Origin: Lewinellaceae bacterium
Lineage (GTDB): Bacteria > Bacteroidota > Bacteroidia > Chitinophagales > Saprospiraceae
Length of the DNA stretch: 64,000 nucleotides
Assembly (NCBI GenBank): GCA_020636105.1
Contig: JACJYL010000001.1
Coordinates: 3,286,001 to 3,350,000, forward strand
Direction of reading: 5' to 3'
Each line of letters starts with the position of its first letter. Positions within the stretch are counted from its first letter, which is position 1. Of this stretch, positions 61,189 through 64,000 are shown piece after piece. A program made the position numbers and the translations under genes. A model generated the notes under the pieces. It saw only the letters and a program-made list of their open reading frames with translations, had not been told where the DNA came from and ran no database searches.

Positions 61189-61956
61189 TTACCCTAAAAA
61201 CTCCATCACCATAGTAAAAAATGCCTCGGGCTGATCCGCATGCAACCAGTGGCCGGCGTTTTTAATGCTTTTAAGTTCAGCCTTTGGGAAATAATTCCGG
61301 ATATCCACCATGTCTTCCTCCTGGATGTATCCCGATTGCCCGCCTTTGATGAATAAGGTATCTCCTTCAAATATTTCATGTCCGAGATCGAATTTCAGGA
61401 TATTCGTATAGTATTTATACAACACGGGCAGGTTCATCTTCCATTCGTAGCGATGGTTTATTTTGTTGCGGGTGATGTCCTTTAGCAGGAATTGCCGGAT
61501 GGCCAGGGAGTCTATATTTTGGCTCAGCAGGTCATCGATCTCCTTTCTGGCGGAGATGGTGGTCAGGTCAATGGACAGCAGTGCATTAAAAATCTGGCTG
61601 TGCGTATCCGGGTAAGCTTTGGGGGCAATATCGGCCACGATGAGTTTATCCACCATATCCGGAAATTCGGTGGCGAAGCGCATCGCGGTTTTTCCACCCA
61701 TGGAATGCCCCAGGATGTGGGCTTTGTAAATCCATTTGGAGGTCATGAAATCGTGAAGGTCTTCGGCCATACAGGTATAACCGTGTTGTTCGGTATGGGG
61801 TGATTTGCCGTGATTGCGTTGATCGACGATAAAAACCATAAAATGGTCGCTCAGCCTTTTGGCGATGGACTGCCAGTTGTCGAGCGTGCCAAAAAGTCCG
61901 TGGAGGATGATGAGTGGGTCACCCTGCCCGAAGGATTTGTAGTTGAGTTGGATCAC
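61189..61956 (-). CDS. Alpha/beta hydrolase, YbfF-like
   Basis: A 255-residue alpha/beta hydrolase. The oxyanion region HGLFGTLDNWQ is near 19-29, the nucleophile elbow GHSMGG puts Ser85 in place, and NAGHWLHADQ near the C-terminus supplies His236; the acid is probably the Asp after GDTLFIKGGQ. The sequence VDQRNHGKS is characteristic of YbfF-type esterases. It is 9 nt downstream of the TPR gene at 61966, so they may be one operon. Confidence 0.92.
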   Translation of the reverse strand: MIQLNYKSFGQGDPLIILHGLFGTLDNWQSIAKRLSDHFMVFIVDQRNHGKSPHTEQHGYTCMAEDLHDFMTSKWIYKAHILGHSMGGKTAMRFATEFPDMVDKLIVADIAPKAYPDTHSQIFNALLSIDLTTISARKEIDDLLSQNIDSLAIRQFLLKDITRNKINHRYEWKMNLPVLYKYYTNILKFDLGHEIFEGDTLFIKGGQSGYIQEEDMVDIRNYFPKAELKSIKNAGHWLHADQPEAFFTMVMEFLG

Positions 61957-61965
61957 AATATTGCT

Positions 61966-62988
61966 TTACTTGGAGGAGAGTAAATCCGCAGCGGCTTCAG
62001 ACCCCTGGTCGGCAGCTTCCTTCCAATCTGTTCTAAAGCCTTTCATGCCTCCTTTTTTTCTCGAAATCCCCCTGTTGACGAGCAATTCGAGGTCGGACAC
62101 ATGCCCGTTGCCATTTTCAATGGCCATCGCTTCGGTAAACGCCTCAACCGCTTCCTTGAAACGGCCCAGTTCCATAAGTGATTTTCCCAGGTTGAAAAAA
62201 ACCTTTTTCCGCCATGGATAATTTTTGTTATCCGGCAAAAAACGTCTTTTTGAAAAAAGGGTCAGTTCCTTTACGGCGGCTTCGAAATCTTTCAGTTGCA
62301 TGAAGCAGTCTGCTTTTACACGGCGAGCGTGCCAGTATATTTGTTGCAGTGGCATCGAAAATTTGATAGCGATATCAAAATCCTCTATGGCTTCTGCATA
62401 ATTTTTGGTGGCCATTTTCACCAGGCCCCTTCCAAGGTATGGTTTGGGAACGGCGTCGTTGTATTTGATGCTTTTGTTGTAGTCATACAAGGCATCTTCG
62501 TAATTTTTAAGACTGAAATTGACAAATCCCCTCCTTTCGTAAGCGACCGCGTGTTGTTCGAATTTAGCAATGGCACGGGTCAGAGCTTCCATGGCTTCTT
62601 TCATGGTATCCTCATTCTCGGCGAGTTTCCTTCCCCTCAAATACTCCTTGACGGCGGTTTTATCACTATGTGGTTCAATGTGGTGGCGATCAACCAGTTG
62701 ACCTTCCTGCATCATCCAGGCTTTGATATCTCCTGAAATAGCATATTCGGCCACGGAATTCAGCAAGTTGATGGTGTTTTGCCATTTTTTCTTGGGCGCG
62801 AGGGTTATGAACCGGGGAATATCGAGGCATAATTTTTCCTCGTTGAATACCTCTTCAGACAGCAACAGAATTTCTGTTTTATAATAATTCTCCATTCGGT
62901 GCTCAAATAGTTTTACCACCTTGTCATAACTTCTGGCATTACCAAAATCGAGCCGACCCGTAAAAATAGTTTTAAAATTGTCTTGCAT
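61966..62988 (-). CDS. TPR-repeat protein of unknown role
   Basis: A 340-residue cytoplasmic protein from the ATG at 62986-62988 (a further in-frame ATG is at 63024). The N-terminal 120 residues form an unrecognised domain. TPRs follow at about 120-320 (AMEALTRAIAKFEQHAVAYE, NYEDALYDYNKSIKYN, YAEAIEDFDIAIKFS, RFKEAVEAFTEAMAIE). The C-terminus has ISRKKGGMKGF and a charged end. It could be a scaffold; it precedes the alpha/beta hydrolase by 9 nt. Confidence 0.78.
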   Translation of the reverse strand: MQDNFKTIFTGRLDFGNARSYDKVVKLFEHRMENYYKTEILLLSEEVFNEEKLCLDIPRFITLAPKKKWQNTINLLNSVAEYAISGDIKAWMMQEGQLVDRHHIEPHSDKTAVKEYLRGRKLAENEDTMKEAMEALTRAIAKFEQHAVAYERRGFVNFSLKNYEDALYDYNKSIKYNDAVPKPYLGRGLVKMATKNYAEAIEDFDIAIKFSMPLQQIYWHARRVKADCFMQLKDFEAAVKELTLFSKRRFLPDNKNYPWRKKVFFNLGKSLMELGRFKEAVEAFTEAMAIENGNGHVSDLELLVNRGISRKKGGMKGFRTDWKEAADQGSEAAADLLSSK

Positions 62989-63024
62989 GTCCTGCTGTTT
63001 TTGTCCTTTAATAATCAGGAACAA

Positions 63025-63309
63025 AATTTATATAAAATAAATAATTGTTGTCAACGTAGTATTGAAGAGGTCGCTTTTGGGTGGAGATTATTACTTGTAT
63101 TACCTGATTTTACAACCAAAATTGTTTGATTAAATTCCCGGCAGGGAAAGAATCTTGGTTTTTCTTGATGAAAATCGCTGTTCGAGCGAAGATTTCACCT
63201 TTAAAAAGGCCCAATTTTTTTTTAAAGTACCGTAAAATTTGGGACGGGTAAAATCAATAGGGTGATCTAACTAACAAATTTAGACTAATTATTTCAAACC
63301 AGCAAGCAA
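63025..63309. other. Intergenic region, nothing recognised
   Basis: 285 nt without a coding frame I trust. It includes CCCGGCAGGGAAAGAATC near 63139, a partial echo of the 61-bp repeat core (TTTCCCGGCAGGAC), but the rest does not match. Confidence 0.4.
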
Positions 63310-64000
63310 TTACAACCAAACCTTGCTGCCTTCCGTACAATTTGTACAAATATTAATTTTATTTCGGCCTGTGAGGATTTTTTTTCGAAAAGTTCGGTAA
63401 GGGCCGTCTTGCCAGATTTGTTTAAAATTTTGTTCTGCGAGCGTTCCGAGTTGATGTTGGGCATCTTTATCGAAACAACAAGGGACAACTTTGCCGTCCC
63501 AGGTGATCACACAGGAGTGCCAAAGCTTCCAGCAATGGTTGAGTAGTTTACTTTTAATGCGGTAGGTTCCGTCTTTTTGACGTTTGTAACGGGAATAGCG
63601 CTCGGTTTCGGGAATGAGAGGGTTTCCGTTTTTGTAATCGTAGACCTGGGCGGTCTTTAATTTCACCTCATCCACCCCCAGTGATTTGGCCAGTTCGTAA
63701 ATCCCGGGCACCTGATGTTCATTGGGTTTGACCACCAGGAACTGGAAGATGATATGCGGGGTGGCGGATCCCAGTTCCTTTTTCCACTTTATTATGTTTT
63801 TCGTGCCTTCCAGAACCTTATCCAGGGTACCTTCCTTGCGGTAACTTTCGTAAACTTCCTGGGTGATTCCATCGATGGAAATGATGAGCCTGTCCAGTCC
63901 GGATTCAATGGTTTTTTTAGCATTCTCATCATTCAGAAAATGAGCGTTGGTACTGGTGATGGTGTAAATTCCCTTATCCGATGCGTATTTGACCATTTCC
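63310..64000 (-). CDS. Radical SAM/SPASM domain protein, C-terminal part (cut by window edge)
   Basis: The frame is open to the right edge, so the N-terminal part with the CxxxCxxC radical SAM cluster lies outside. What is visible is the second half of the TIM barrel (GIYTITSTNAHFLNDENAKK, ISIDGITQEVYESYRKEGTL, VDEVKLKTAQVYDY) and a SPASM-type cysteine arrangement: NHCWKLWHSC, a GKVVPCCFDKDAQ, and INICTNCTEG at the end. Such proteins modify peptides or other molecules using S-adenosylmethionine. The substrate cannot be told. Confidence 0.88.
   Translation of the reverse strand, partial: EMVKYASDKGIYTITSTNAHFLNDENAKKTIESGLDRLIISIDGITQEVYESYRKEGTLDKVLEGTKNIIKWKKELGSATPHIIFQFLVVKPNEHQVPGIYELAKSLGVDEVKLKTAQVYDYKNGNPLIPETERYSRYKRQKDGTYRIKSKLLNHCWKLWHSCVITWDGKVVPCCFDKDAQHQLGTLAEQNFKQIWQDGPYRTFRKKILTGRNKINICTNCTEGSKVWL

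Noticed and set aside
63294..63488. Small minus-strand frame overlapping the radical SAM gene end
   Set aside because: Contained in the recognised gene in another frame and low in coding signal.

Overview
The window comes from a member of the Bacteroidota, most likely the Saprospiria/Chitinophagia side (Lewinella/Haliscomenobacter-like). The evidence is: several secreted proteins ending in type IX secretion (T9SS) type A or type B sorting domains; SprB repeats; a PorE-like propeller protein; the gene order rplM-rpsI-rpsB-tsf; a PorT-like barrel; a FadL/OmpP1 porin; and promoters of the Bacteroidota form TTG-(about 20 nt)-TAnnTTTG. No Shine-Dalgarno-rich starts, phage, transposase, CRISPR array, rRNA or tRNA were seen. 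The sequence is chromosomal and mostly housekeeping plus envelope genes.

Layout. 1-3.3 kb: pseudouridine catabolism (psuK-psuG) divergent from a BtpA/SgcQ-family gene, then a DoxX-like membrane protein. 3.5-6.4 kb: a secreted animal-type haem peroxidase. 6.8-11.9 kb: comF convergent with pyrH, then tsf-rpsB-rpsI-rplM (all minus) and a DUF937 protein. 12-16.2 kb: a possible minus-strand structured RNA, a Na+/Ca2+ antiporter, and two LamG secreted proteins flanking ybaB. 16.4-22.6 kb: a cluster with an ECF-like sigma factor and a membrane TPR partner facing a 1077-residue TPR-CHAT protein and two small secreted proteins. 22.8-30.5 kb: a giant SprB-repeat surface protein, a minimal T9SS-tailed protein and a PorE-like protein with a SPOR tail. 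30.5-35.7 kb: purN, xerD-like, a small unknown, prfC-purD. 35.8-40.2 kb: three consecutive SurA/PpiD-like foldases. 40.3-48.6 kb: an aldo/keto reductase, a repeat-rich gap, FadL porin, a low-complexity secreted protein, proS and comM. 48.9-64 kb: a T9SS cargo protein, a CDP-alcohol phosphotransferase/phosphoesterase pair, exonuclease III, an outer-membrane barrel, a VWA protein behind a promoter-terminator unit, DUF2147, a propeller-Omp85 fusion, a metallo-beta-lactamase-fold hydrolase, an alpha/beta hydrolase, a TPR protein and the C-terminal part of a radical SAM/SPASM protein cut by the window edge.

Much of the gene content converges on the cell envelope: SurA-like chaperones deliver beta-barrels, T9SS exports the peroxidase, SprB-type and ELWxxDGT-type cargo, and PorE-like and FadL/PorT-like proteins sit in the outer membrane. 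The most unusual signals lie between genes: a near-identical 61-bp repeat after two stop codons, a roughly 85-bp repeat at 1-90 and 41356-41440, a promoter plus terminator about 70 nt apart upstream of the VWA gene (small RNA or attenuator), a possible structured RNA at about 12165-12350, and homologous upstream regions of two secreted genes in the sigma/CHAT cluster. All functional statements rest on motif recognition by eye; no database search was run.
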